A DNA stretch of 64,000 nt from Streptomyces sp. NBC_00557 (GTDB lineage: Bacteria; Actinomycetota; Actinomycetes; Streptomycetales; Streptomycetaceae), in the NCBI RefSeq assembly GCF_036345995.1, contig NZ_CP107796.1, forward strand, positions 1,798,001-1,862,000. Reading direction: 5' to 3'. Of this stretch, positions 17,470 through 26,012 are shown piece by piece. Position 1 is the stretch's first letter. Every line of letters begins with the position of its first letter. Both the position numbers and the translations under genes were made by a program. Below the pieces are notes generated by a model. That model saw only the letters and a program-made list of their open reading frames with translations. It was not told the DNA's origin and searched no databases.

Positions 17470-18641
17470 CGGGGCCTGAACCGGTAGTCGTCGATGTGCC
17501 GCCGCAGTCCCGTCTCGGCGAGGGCCATGAGCAGGACGCCTCCTATCAGGATCCAGACCGCGGCCGAAGCGCGGAAACCGGTGTCCGCCAGGTACGACGC
17601 GGTGTTCCGCCCGGCGCCGGTGATGAGCGGGCCGCTGGTCAGTTCGCGGTCGAGCAGGTCGCGGGTGTGCGCCATGCCCTGGTGCGTCCACACCGTGAAC
17701 AGCAGTGTGGCGGCGGTTCCGGCCGCCAGCAGGGCGCCGGCGGCGAGGAGTCCCCGGTTGTACCGGCGGCGGAAGCGCCGGCGCAGGAACAGCTGGGTCT
17801 CCACCAGGGCCGCGGCGAGGGCGAGGGCCAGCAGCAGGGTCACGGTCCAGCCGAGCCACAGCAGCGGACCGAACGAGGTCTGCTGCCGTACCGCGTCCCG
17901 CTCCTGCCGTTGCAGGGCCTTCAGCCGGGCCTGGATGCCGGAGCCCCGGTCGGTCAGGACGCTGGTGGCGTAGCTGAGGTAGGCCTCGCGCAACATGCTG
18001 CCGGCGGGCTGCAGTTGGGCCTGCTGGACCTTGACGGCGTACACCGTGATCAGTCCGGCGACCGTCTGCAGGGCCTGCCGGCCCGCCGTCCCGCCGACGT
18101 CGTCCCCGGCGGCGGCTGCGAGGCTCTGCGCGGCGACCGAGATCTGCTTCTGGAAGTCGCTGGTGGGCGCCGCCGCGCCGGCGTCCCGCTGGGCCTGCCC
18201 GAGCGCGTACAGCGCGGTGTCGATGGACAGCACGGCGGGCGCACTGGAGGTGCGCAGCGGGTTCGCGTCGCCGTGCACGCCCTCGTACGACAGGAACAGC
18301 GACAGCGTCAGCAGCGCGGACAGGGTCAGCAGCAGGCGGTGGCGTACGGCGAGGTCGTGCGCGGTCGTGCTCTCGCCGCCCGCTGCGCGCCGCCCGGGAG
18401 GCAGGAGACGGCGCGGGCGGCGCGGGGGCGCCCCGGCGCGGGTGCGGCGGCCGGCGGGCGAGGCCCGGTGGGCGGCCGGCGCGGCACCGGGCGCTCCCGG
18501 ACCGGGCCCGCCGTGTCCGCGGCCCGGCCCGGTGCCGGGAGTCCCGGCGGTGCGGGGCGCCTCCCGGGGGTGACCGTCCGGGCCGCCGGGACGGCGGCCG
18601 GGGCCGTCGCCGGGCCGTGCGGCGCCCGTGTCCGCGGTCAC
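17466..18641 (-). CDS. GlnX-like four-TM membrane protein of the PknG operon
   Basis: A 391-aa membrane protein. A ~95-residue Pro/Gly/Arg-rich cytoplasmic N-terminus precedes TM1 (about 102-119). A ~135-residue helical extracellular domain (120-256) follows, then TM2 (258-282), TM3 (297-318) and TM4 (356-377) and a short basic tail. This topology and its place between a PknG-type kinase and a solute-binding protein match mycobacterial GlnX (Rv0412c), which relays periplasmic amino-acid binding to PknG. Both ends overlap neighbours by GTGA (start GTG 18641, stop 17466). The identification rests on topology and context; sequence similarity to GlnX should be checked. Confidence 0.78.
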   Translation of the reverse strand: MTADTGAARPGDGPGRRPGGPDGHPREAPRTAGTPGTGPGRGHGGPGPGAPGAAPAAHRASPAGRRTRAGAPPRRPRRLLPPGRRAAGGESTTAHDLAVRHRLLLTLSALLTLSLFLSYEGVHGDANPLRTSSAPAVLSIDTALYALGQAQRDAGAAAPTSDFQKQISVAAQSLAAAAGDDVGGTAGRQALQTVAGLITVYAVKVQQAQLQPAGSMLREAYLSYATSVLTDRGSGIQARLKALQRQERDAVRQQTSFGPLLWLGWTVTLLLALALAAALVETQLFLRRRFRRRYNRGLLAAGALLAAGTAATLLFTVWTHQGMAHTRDLLDRELTSGPLITGAGRNTASYLADTGFRASAAVWILIGGVLLMALAETGLRRHIDDYRFRPR

Positions 18642-20140
18642 GACTCCGGCTCCTTCAGCCGGCGTCCGCACTCGCCGCCGCAGTACACGGAGTCGGCCGG
18701 GCCGAGCCAGCCGCACTCCGGGCATTCGGTCAGGGCCTCGGCGCCGGCGGGGTCGGGGATGCCGGGGCCGGGCGGCGCTTGCGCGCCGGGGGGCGGCGGG
18801 GTGGTCAGGGCGCTGGAGAGGATCAGGTGCTGCCAGTCGACGTCCTTGAGGCCGGAGCGGATCCGCCCGGTGCCCGCGCCGTTCCGCTCGTCCTCGATGG
18901 CCCGCAGGGCGTCCAGCAGTTGGGTGTCGCCCAGCTCCCCGGCCACGGCGAGGGCGCGGGCCAGTGCGCTGTCCGCCGCGTCCCGCCCGTCGTCGCCGCG
19001 CAGCCAGGCCCGGTAGGCCTCCGCGACCGCGGCGCTCGCCCGCTGGTACAGCTCGCTGCGCCGGACCGCGGGATGCCGCCGGGAGGCGTCGAGCGGGTGG
19101 TCGGTCCAGCGGACCAGGACCGGCCGGGGCGCGGGCAGCCGCACCGGTCGCCCGAAGTCGGGTACGGCGACCTCGACGGCGGCCAGTTGCAGGTCCTCGC
19201 CGAGCTCGCGGCCGGCGGGGTCTGCGGTGAGCACGACCTGGTAGTGCCGCACCTCCTCGCCCCAGGCGCGGGTGACGTACTCGGCGCCGGGGCCCGCGGG
19301 GACGGGCGGCAGTTCCTGCTCGCGCGGGACCACCTGCTTGACCCGGCGGATCGCGGTGCCGGGGGTGGGGGTGATCCTGATCCGCAGCTCGGGGATGGTG
19401 GTGCCGAGCAGCCCGGTCATCAACTCCTCGTAGGCGGCGGTCAGCTGGGACTCCTCGCGGACCGCTCCGGCGCGGCCGTGGAGCCGCCGGGCGATGCGCA
19501 GCAGCAGGTCGGCGTCCCAGTCGTCGCCGATGCCCCAGGCGTCGCAGACGAACCGGCCCTCGCAGGCGTCCAGGGCGGTGTCCAGCCGCACGGCGGCCCG
19601 GTGGTCGTGCTCGTTGCGCCCGTCGGTGAGCAGCAGGACGTGCTTGACGGGGGCGGGCTGGTCCTTCAGCAGCCGGCGGGCGAGGTCGAGCCAGGTGCCG
19701 AGGGCGGTGCCGCCGTCGGCGTCCAGGATGTGCACGGCCCGCTCGGCGGCCTCCCGCTCGGCGGGTCCGGCCACGGCCATCGGGGCCCGGCCGGGGCCGG
19801 GATGGACCACGGTGGCGTCGAACCGCCCGGACAGCACGGCGAACGCGGTGCCGTCGGGCAGCAGCCGGATCGCGGCGGCGGTGGCGTCCTTCGCCGCGCG
19901 CAGTTTGGCGGCGGGGTGGAGCATCGAGCGGGAGGTGTCGACGATCAGCACCTCGGCGAGCGCGGGCGCCGCCCCGTGCGCGGGGCCGTCGCCGGCTTCC
20001 GGGCCGCCGGGGCCGCGGACGCCGATCTCCAGGATGGCGTGCATCTCCCGGTCGGCGGGCTGCCCGGGCGCGGGCACGACGGGCAGCTCCCTCTGCTGGC
20101 CGACCGCGAGCGTCACCTCGATCTGCTCGGCCACGGTCAT
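18638..20140 (-). CDS. vWA-domain protein with C-terminal zinc ribbon
   Basis: A 500-aa cytoplasmic protein. The von Willebrand factor A domain has a complete MIDAS: D68-T-S70-R-S72 (DTSRS), a threonine in DGGTALG and an aspartate in LLTDGRNEH. A beta-rich middle and helical segment follow. The C-terminus is a zinc ribbon with paired cysteines (CPECG ... CGGECG). Such proteins use Mg2+-dependent contacts to assemble partners. It lies between the kinase (47-bp gap) and the GlnX-like protein (GTGA overlap). AGGGGA lies upstream of ATG 20140. A scaffold or substrate of the kinase is plausible but unproven. Confidence 0.88.
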   Translation of the reverse strand: MTVAEQIEVTLAVGQQRELPVVPAPGQPADREMHAILEIGVRGPGGPEAGDGPAHGAAPALAEVLIVDTSRSMLHPAAKLRAAKDATAAAIRLLPDGTAFAVLSGRFDATVVHPGPGRAPMAVAGPAEREAAERAVHILDADGGTALGTWLDLARRLLKDQPAPVKHVLLLTDGRNEHDHRAAVRLDTALDACEGRFVCDAWGIGDDWDADLLLRIARRLHGRAGAVREESQLTAAYEELMTGLLGTTIPELRIRITPTPGTAIRRVKQVVPREQELPPVPAGPGAEYVTRAWGEEVRHYQVVLTADPAGRELGEDLQLAAVEVAVPDFGRPVRLPAPRPVLVRWTDHPLDASRRHPAVRRSELYQRASAAVAEAYRAWLRGDDGRDAADSALARALAVAGELGDTQLLDALRAIEDERNGAGTGRIRSGLKDVDWQHLILSSALTTPPPPGAQAPPGPGIPDPAGAEALTECPECGWLGPADSVYCGGECGRRLKEPES

Positions 20141-20187
20141 CGTGTGTCCCCTCGGTGGTCAGGGTGTGCGCGGGCGTCGGAAGGGTG

Positions 20188-22473
20188 TCAGAAGGCGGTC
20201 ATGGGCCGTACCTCGTGGGCGAGGTCGAGGAGCCGGCCGTGCTCCCCGGCGGTGCGGGCCTGCGCGGCGAGCTGCCGGAAGGAGTGCTCCAGCAGGCGGC
20301 GCAGGCTGTCCTCGTCACCGGGTCCGAGCAGGTCGCCCGCGGGGAACTGAGGCCCCCAGCCCTGTTCCGGGCGGCAGTGCAGGGCGTTCTCGCGGACCTC
20401 GGCGACCAGCCGGGCCCGGGACTCGCCGTCGGCGGCGCCGCCGTCCAGGCTCAGTCCGGGCAGCCGGCGGGCGGCGTCGCGCAGATCGGCCGGCGTGGGC
20501 GGGCTGCCGTACAGGACGCCGGCGCGGACGCGGACGGCCGCGATCCGGGCGGTGTCGTGGTGGCGGGAGGTGGCGGGCACGTCGTCGAGGACGCGGACGG
20601 CGGCGTCCCGGTCCCCGGCGGCCAGATGACCGCGGGCCAGGCCGAAGGCGGCGGCGGTGTGCGCGAAGTCCCGTTTCCAGACGGCCTCGTAGAACCGCAT
20701 GGCCCGTGGGCTGCGCCGCGGGCCGGCCTCGTGTTCGGCACAGTAGGCGAGGGCGAGCTTGGGCACGTACTCGCCGGGCAGCGCTCGGTGGACGGCGTCG
20801 AAGGCGGCGCCGGCCTGCCGTACCTGTCCGCCGCTGAGGTGGAGCACGCCGCGGTGCCAGGCGATCCGCCAGTCGTGCGCGGCGGCGCGTTCGCCGAGCT
20901 GGGTCTCGGCCTCCGCGAGCCAGCTCTCGGCCTGCTCCCGCTCGCCCTTCCTGAGGTAGGCGCGGCACAGCCACAGCGCGGTCTCCGGGGTGCCGAGGCG
21001 GGACTCGCGGGGCCACTGCCGGGCGATCCGGTCGGGGGCGTCGGGCGGGAAGCTGTCCAGCAGCAGGGCGGCGCCGTCGTCGGGGTCGGGGACCGGCTCG
21101 GGGAGGGCGCCGGCGACCTCGGCGGCCGGCGGCGGGGAGACGTCGAGGTCGCGCGGCCGCCCGCCGGGGCCGGCGGTCCAGTGGTCGAGGGCGGGGATCG
21201 CGCCGAGCCCGGCGTCGAGGCTGGCGCCGGTGGCCCGGAACCGGGTGGAGCTCTCCGGCAGCTGCTCGCCGAACTGCAGCGAGCGGAACTCCCGCAGCAC
21301 CTCCCAGAGCTGGCGGGACATCTCGGCCGCGGACCTGAACCGGGCCCGGGGTTCGGGGTGGACGGCGCGGTCGATCAGCCGGCGGAAGGAGTCCGGGGCG
21401 AGGCCGCGGGCCGGTTCGGTGCCGCGGAAGAGCGCCTGGAGGGTCATGCCGACGGTGTAGAGGTCGCTGTCGACGTGCCAGCCGCGCCGCTCGATCTCCT
21501 CCTCGGGCGGCGCGTACGCGGCCGTGTAGACGTAGCGGGAGCTGCGGTCGCCGATCGCGCGGACGGCGCCGAGGTCGATGACCTTGATCGCGCGGCCGAA
21601 GTGGATGACGTTGGCCGGCTTCATGTCGCAGTACAGCAGCCCCCGCTCGTGCATGTACTCCAGCGCGCCGAGGATCTTGCAGCCGTAGGTGAGGACGTGG
21701 TCCAGGCGGGGGCGGCCCTGGAAGATCCGTTCGACGTCGTCGGCGTCGAACAGCTGCTGCAGGGAGCGGCCTCCGATGTAGTCCATGACCAGGTAGCCGG
21801 TGGGCGGGCCGTCCGGGGGAGTGTGGTCGGCATAGGTGATGATGCGGACGATGTCGGGGTGGTGCAGGTCGGTCAGGGAGCGGCGCTCCTCGACCGCGGT
21901 GCGGCGGGCGAGCGCGTCGTGGGCGTCGATCTGGGCCTTGAGGACCACCCGGTACCCCTCGGCGCGGGTGTCCTCCGCGAGATAGACCCAGCCCAGGCCA
22001 CCGCGGGCGAGGCAGCCGAGGACACGGTAGTGGTCGGCGACCACGTCGTCCTTCTTCAGCTGCGGCACGAAGGAGTAGGGCGTGCCGCAGCGGGGGCAGC
22101 GGCCGGTGTCCCGGGCGGGCTGGCCGCCGTAGCCGACGCCGACGGTCATGGTGCAGCCCTCCCCGCGGCACCGGCGGCCGCCGGTGGGCGGGCGGAAGTC
22201 GGTCATGATCACGTCGTCGGGGACGGGGACCTCGGGCAGGACGACCAGTCCGTGCTGGTCGAGGTCCCCTACACCGGCGACGGCGTGCACGGCCGGCGGG
22301 CCGGGGCTCTCCTCGGCGGAGGTGTCCGGGGGCGCGGTGCGGCGGGGTGCGGCCGACGGCGCGACGGCGGGACGCTCCTCCGAGCGCGGCTCGATGTGCC
22401 GCCGGCCGCAGGTGTCGCAGTAGCCGGTGGCCATGATGTGGCCCGCGCAGCCGGGCCGGACGCACGAGATCAC
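20188..22473 (-). CDS. pknG: PknG-type soluble serine/threonine protein kinase
   Basis: A 761-aa kinase with the full PknG layout. Two cysteine modules come first (C4/C9/C19/C22 and a rubredoxin-like C102/C107/C126/C129). The kinase domain (about 143-420) has glycine loop ARGGLG, Lys179, catalytic loop CDMKPAN (Asp283) and DLG (Asp300). The TPR-rich C-terminus ends LLDLAHEVRPMTAF, close to the end of M. tuberculosis PknG. GTPYSFVPQLKKDDVV and GLGWVYLAEDT are also PknG hallmarks. It has no membrane segment. In mycobacteria PknG phosphorylates the FHA protein GarA to adjust 2-oxoglutarate/glutamate flux. The GTG at 22473 overlaps the protease stop and has GGAG upstream. Confidence 0.93.
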   Translation of the reverse strand: MISCVRPGCAGHIMATGYCDTCGRRHIEPRSEERPAVAPSAAPRRTAPPDTSAEESPGPPAVHAVAGVGDLDQHGLVVLPEVPVPDDVIMTDFRPPTGGRRCRGEGCTMTVGVGYGGQPARDTGRCPRCGTPYSFVPQLKKDDVVADHYRVLGCLARGGLGWVYLAEDTRAEGYRVVLKAQIDAHDALARRTAVEERRSLTDLHHPDIVRIITYADHTPPDGPPTGYLVMDYIGGRSLQQLFDADDVERIFQGRPRLDHVLTYGCKILGALEYMHERGLLYCDMKPANVIHFGRAIKVIDLGAVRAIGDRSSRYVYTAAYAPPEEEIERRGWHVDSDLYTVGMTLQALFRGTEPARGLAPDSFRRLIDRAVHPEPRARFRSAAEMSRQLWEVLREFRSLQFGEQLPESSTRFRATGASLDAGLGAIPALDHWTAGPGGRPRDLDVSPPPAAEVAGALPEPVPDPDDGAALLLDSFPPDAPDRIARQWPRESRLGTPETALWLCRAYLRKGEREQAESWLAEAETQLGERAAAHDWRIAWHRGVLHLSGGQVRQAGAAFDAVHRALPGEYVPKLALAYCAEHEAGPRRSPRAMRFYEAVWKRDFAHTAAAFGLARGHLAAGDRDAAVRVLDDVPATSRHHDTARIAAVRVRAGVLYGSPPTPADLRDAARRLPGLSLDGGAADGESRARLVAEVRENALHCRPEQGWGPQFPAGDLLGPGDEDSLRRLLEHSFRQLAAQARTAGEHGRLLDLAHEVRPMTAF

Positions 22474-24242
22474 GGCGCGCTCTCCTTTCCGGGTGCGCCG
22501 GGTCTTCCGGGGACGTCGGGGGCGTCGGGCGTTCCGGGGGCGTGGGATGCGGCGGGCGTGTCCGGGACGCCCGGCGGTGCCGGGGCCGCCGGTGCGCAGG
22601 CCGAGCAGAAGCCGACGAAGCGGCCGACGGCGGCCTCGGCCCGCTCGATGTCGCAGGGGGTGTGCCGCAGGAGGGACAGGGCCTGTTCGTAGAGCCGGTA
22701 GGCCTCCATGAGCCGGTCGCCGTGCGCGGCGCGTTCGCGGCACAGCGGCCATTCGGCGCTGACCCGGCCGAGGAGTTCCTCGCGGCGGCGCAGCCGGGCC
22801 TCGAGCGCGCCGATCGCCTGCTCCAGGCGCTGCCGGCGGCGGTCGGCGGCGTCCTCGAAGGTGAACAGCAGGTCGGCGCGGGCCGGTTCGCGTTCCCGCT
22901 CGGGGGTGTGGTCGACCCAGGCGCGCAGCATCCGGGTGCGCCGTACGCCCGCCTCGGCCTGCTCCACCAGCCGCCCGGCGCCGGGCCCGGGCAGCACGCG
23001 GTCCCGGAGCCGGTCGAGGATCGGGCTCAACTCCTCGGTGATCCGGTTCAGTTCGGTGTCCAGCCGGTTCCAGCGGTCGCGCAGCGGATGGCGTACGAGC
23101 AGCTCGTCGGCCTCGTCGGCGCGTACTCCGCGGCTGCGGAAGACCAGCAGCAGCCGCGCCCCCTGCCGGGCGAGCCGGTCCGCCAGGCCCAGCAGGGCGA
23201 CGGGTTCGGCGCTCTGGTCGACGCCCACCAGGACGGCGGTGAGCGGGACGCGCAGGGCGCCGAGCCGCTCGGGCCGGATGTCGTCGCGGATGCCCAGGCG
23301 GACGGCGATCCGGTCCATGACGTCGGCGGCCGTCAGTCCCTTGACGTCCAGGGCCAGGTCGTGCGCGCCGGCCGGGGGCACCGTCTCGGGCGGGTCGTGG
23401 CTGAAGCCGCTGGTGTTGCGGTCGGAGCGCAGTTCCCGGTCGGCGAGGGTGACGGCCCGGTTCAGGGTCCAGGCGCGGTCGCTGTGCGCGGGGGCCACGG
23501 CGACCAGCACGGGCCAGCCCTCGCCCCGGAACCAGGAGGCGAGCTGGGTGGCGAACGGCACGTCGAGCGCGCCGCCCGCGGCCGAGGCCGCGGTGCGCAG
23601 CCGGGGGTCGACCGCCTCGGCGCCGTCGGTCCAGGCGGCGACCTGCGGCAGATGGCGGAGGATGGTCTCGGTGGGGCTCATGTAGCTGAACCCCTCGTCC
23701 ACGCCGAGGACGATGCCGATGACCTGGTTGATGCCGTGGTCGACCACTCCCCCGCCGCTGAATCCGGGGACGGCCAGCTCGCCCTCCACGGGCCGCAGCT
23801 GCACCTGGCTGTCCCGGCCCCGGGCGGCGACGAGGGTGGCGCCGTGCCAGCGGCCGCCCTCGTGGCCGGCCGGAAAGCCGTACATGCTCACCGGTCCGTG
23901 CGGGGTGGCGAGCCGGTGGAGCCGGGTGGTGTGCTGGGCGGGCAGGGGCTCGGTCAGCCGCAGCAGGGCGAGGTCCCCGCTGAGGTCGCCCCAGCGGTCC
24001 TCGTGCGGCGGCACGTGCTCGTCCTCGCCCACCGTGCCGGACACGGCGGCGAGTTCGGGCACGCCGACCAGGCGGACGACGTAGTCCAGGCCGGGCCGGA
24101 CGACATGGCCCGCGGTGAGCACCTGGTCGGGGGCGAGCAGCACCCCGGCACCGAGGACCCGCCCGTCCGGCGCCTCGATGCGCGCGATCCAGGACGGTGT
24201 CCGTAACCACGACTTGACGGCTCGCTCCCCCGTGCGCGTCAT
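22470..24242 (-). CDS. Cytoplasmic trypsin-like protease heading the PknG operon
   Basis: A 590-aa protein with an N-terminal trypsin-like domain whose triad is complete: His46 (LTAGHVV), Asp90 (GDLALLRL) and Ser162 (GFSGGG). It has no signal peptide. After about residue 200 comes an alpha/beta region (WPVLVAVAPAHSDRAW, LARQGARLLLVFRSRG), then a long helical, partly coiled-coil region (~370-530) and a Pro-rich tail with a CSAC pair. Codon 13 is TTA (24204-24206), the only TTA codon I saw in a gene of this window, which implies bldA dependence. ATG 24242 has a weak ribosome site. The target is unknown; regulated proteolysis alongside the kinase is an inference. Confidence 0.85.
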   Translation of the reverse strand: MTRTGERAVKSWLRTPSWIARIEAPDGRVLGAGVLLAPDQVLTAGHVVRPGLDYVVRLVGVPELAAVSGTVGEDEHVPPHEDRWGDLSGDLALLRLTEPLPAQHTTRLHRLATPHGPVSMYGFPAGHEGGRWHGATLVAARGRDSQVQLRPVEGELAVPGFSGGGVVDHGINQVIGIVLGVDEGFSYMSPTETILRHLPQVAAWTDGAEAVDPRLRTAASAAGGALDVPFATQLASWFRGEGWPVLVAVAPAHSDRAWTLNRAVTLADRELRSDRNTSGFSHDPPETVPPAGAHDLALDVKGLTAADVMDRIAVRLGIRDDIRPERLGALRVPLTAVLVGVDQSAEPVALLGLADRLARQGARLLLVFRSRGVRADEADELLVRHPLRDRWNRLDTELNRITEELSPILDRLRDRVLPGPGAGRLVEQAEAGVRRTRMLRAWVDHTPEREREPARADLLFTFEDAADRRRQRLEQAIGALEARLRRREELLGRVSAEWPLCRERAAHGDRLMEAYRLYEQALSLLRHTPCDIERAEAAVGRFVGFCSACAPAAPAPPGVPDTPAASHAPGTPDAPDVPGRPGAPGKESAP

Positions 24243-24261
24243 GACCCTGAGGTTACTCCGC

Positions 24262-24276
24262 GTACCGGTCCGGTAC
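24262..24276. promoter_or_regulatory. Palindrome upstream of the PknG operon
   Basis: GTACCGG-T-CCGGTAC has perfect 7-bp arms. It lies 20 bp upstream of the protease start, where a promoter would be expected. It could be an operator for the whole five-gene operon. No cognate regulator is adjacent. Confidence 0.45.
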
Positions 24277-24365
24277 TACTGGTGTGCACGGGGGCGTTAC
24301 GCAGGAACGGTGCCGGAGTCCGCCGAGAGACACCGGCGGTGCGGGGTGCGGCACGGTCCGCCCCC

Positions 24366-25004
24366 TCAACGCCCCAGCGCGGCCAGCACTTCCGTGTCCG
24401 AGAGCTGCTCGAAGTCCTCGTACCACTGCCCCACCGCGCTGAACCCGGCCGGCTGGTGCGGGCACACGACCCTGTCGGCCTCCTCGGCGAGCCGCCGCAC
24501 GGAGTCCGGCGCGCCGACGGGCACGGCGAGGATGAGCTGTGCGGGCCGCCGGCGCCGTACGTGGCGCAGCGCCGCGCGGGCGGTGGCGCCGGTGGCCAGG
24601 CCGTCGTCGACGACGATCACGGTGCGGCCCGCCGGATCCGGCGCCGGACGCCCGCCGCGGTAGCGCTCCTCGCGGCGGCGCAGCTCCTGCCGTTCGCGTT
24701 CGACCACCGGGGCCATGGACTCCTCGGTCAGCCCGAGCCGTTCCAGGGTGCCGGTGTTGTAGAGGGGCGGGTCGTCCCCGACGAGCGCGCCGACGGCGAA
24801 CTCCCGGTGGTGCGGGGCGCCGATCTTGCGGACGACGAGGACGTCGAGGGGCGCGTCGAGGGCGCGGGCGACGGGCTCGGCGACGGCGATGCCGCCGCGC
24901 GGCAGGGCGAGGACGAGGGGGTCGGCGAGGGCTCCCCGTGCGCGCAGGTCACCCAGCACTCCGGCGAGTTCCCGCCCGGCTTCGGCACGGTCCCGGAAGC
25001 GCAT
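24366..25004 (-). CDS. Phosphoribosyltransferase-family protein
   Basis: A 212-aa type I phosphoribosyltransferase-fold protein. The PRPP-binding motif is VIVVDDGLATGAT, and the N-terminal half carries the LALPRGGIAVAEPVARAL stretch typical of the bacterial PRTase-domain proteins related to ComF/Upp-like folds. The ATG at 25004 has AAGGAGG 6 nt upstream. It lacks the hood motifs that would identify the base, so the substrate is unknown. It is divergent from the deacetylase lipoprotein across a 118-bp gap with a long palindrome, which may control both. Confidence 0.82.
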   Translation of the reverse strand: MRFRDRAEAGRELAGVLGDLRARGALADPLVLALPRGGIAVAEPVARALDAPLDVLVVRKIGAPHHREFAVGALVGDDPPLYNTGTLERLGLTEESMAPVVERERQELRRREERYRGGRPAPDPAGRTVIVVDDGLATGATARAALRHVRRRRPAQLILAVPVGAPDSVRRLAEEADRVVCPHQPAGFSAVGQWYEDFEQLSDTEVLAALGR

Positions 25005-25095
25005 GGCCGTCCTCCTTCGCGGTGCCTCTCCTTCCATGGTGCTACCGGTGGGGCGGACGAGGCATGCGGAGCCTGCGCGGTATTCGAACGACCGA

Positions 25096-25116
25096 ACTAT
25101 ACACTGAGTGTATAGT
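25096..25116. promoter_or_regulatory. 21-bp perfect-arm palindromic operator
   Basis: ACTATACAC and GTGTATAGT form perfect 9-bp arms around TGA. The AT-rich site stands out in GC-rich DNA and ends 6 bp before the deacetylase ATG, overlapping where RNA polymerase would bind. The shape suits a TetR- or GntR-type repressor. No such regulator gene lies next to it. Confidence 0.75.
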
Positions 25117-25122
25117 CACCGC

Positions 25123-25941
25123 ATGCCTCAATCGACCGACAAGATCCCGACCCCGCTGCACGCGCCCAGGAAGATGCGCGAAACGGCCCGCAGGTTGCGT
25201 CCGGCCGCGCTCGCCTCGGCCGCCCTGGCACTGGCGCTCACGCTGTCCGGCTGCGCCCAGGTCGACACGACCGCACCGAGCACCGCGCGGGCCGCGGCGG
25301 CACACGGCGCCCCGGCCAGGTTCGGGACCGTCGACTGCCGCGAGGCCAAGTGCATCGCGCTCACCTTCGACGCGGGCCCCAGCGAGAACTCCGCCCGGCT
25401 GCTCGACATCCTCAGGCAGAAGAAGGTCCCGGCCACCTTCTTCCTGCTCGGCAAGAACCACATCGAGAAGTACCCGCAGCTGGTCAAGCGGATGGCCGCC
25501 GAGGGGCACGAGGTGGCCAGCCACACCTGGGACCACAAGATCCTCACGCGGATACCGGACGCGCAGATACGCGAGGAACTCAAGCGCCCCGACGACGCGA
25601 TCGAGCGGCTCACCGGACGCAGGCCCACGCTGATGCGCCCGCCGCAGGGCCGTACCGACTCCGACGTGCACGAGATCGCCAAGGAGGAGGGCCTGGCGGA
25701 GGTGCTGTGGAGCGTGACCGCCAAGGACTACACCACCGAGGACTCGGCGCTCATCACCCGGCGGGTCCTGGACCAGGCCTCGCGCGACGGGATCATCCTG
25801 CTGCACGACATCTACCGGGGGACCGTGCCCGCCGTGCCCGGCATCATCGACGCGCTGAAGGCGCGCGGCTACGTCTTCGTGACGGTGCCTCAGCTGCTGG
25901 CGCCCGGAAAGGCGGAACCGGGCAAGGTGTACCGCCCCTGA
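25123..25941 (+). CDS. Polysaccharide deacetylase (NodB-like) lipoprotein
   Basis: A ~272-aa exported deacetylase of carbohydrate-esterase family 4. A basic N-terminus and hydrophobic stretch end in lipobox LSGC, so it should be lipid-anchored outside the membrane. NodB motifs follow: TFDAGP (usual TFDDGP, with the second Asp replaced by Ala), zinc motif HTWDH, RPPQGRTD and IILLHDI. Likely substrates are peptidoglycan or other N-acetylated glycans. ATG 25123 has no Shine-Dalgarno sequence and directly follows a palindrome, suggesting a leaderless or tightly repressed transcript. ATG 25174 is an alternative start. The D-to-A change removes a residue that often binds metal. Confidence 0.88.
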   Translation: MPQSTDKIPTPLHAPRKMRETARRLRPAALASAALALALTLSGCAQVDTTAPSTARAAAAHGAPARFGTVDCREAKCIALTFDAGPSENSARLLDILRQKKVPATFFLLGKNHIEKYPQLVKRMAAEGHEVASHTWDHKILTRIPDAQIREELKRPDDAIERLTGRRPTLMRPPQGRTDSDVHEIAKEEGLAEVLWSVTAKDYTTEDSALITRRVLDQASRDGIILLHDIYRGTVPAVPGIIDALKARGYVFVTVPQLLAPGKAEPGKVYRP

Positions 25942-26012
25942 CGCCGCCACGCGCCGGGTCCCGCGCACGCCGGGCGTCCGGCCCGACGGCAGGCATTGCC
26001 TACGATCGTGCC

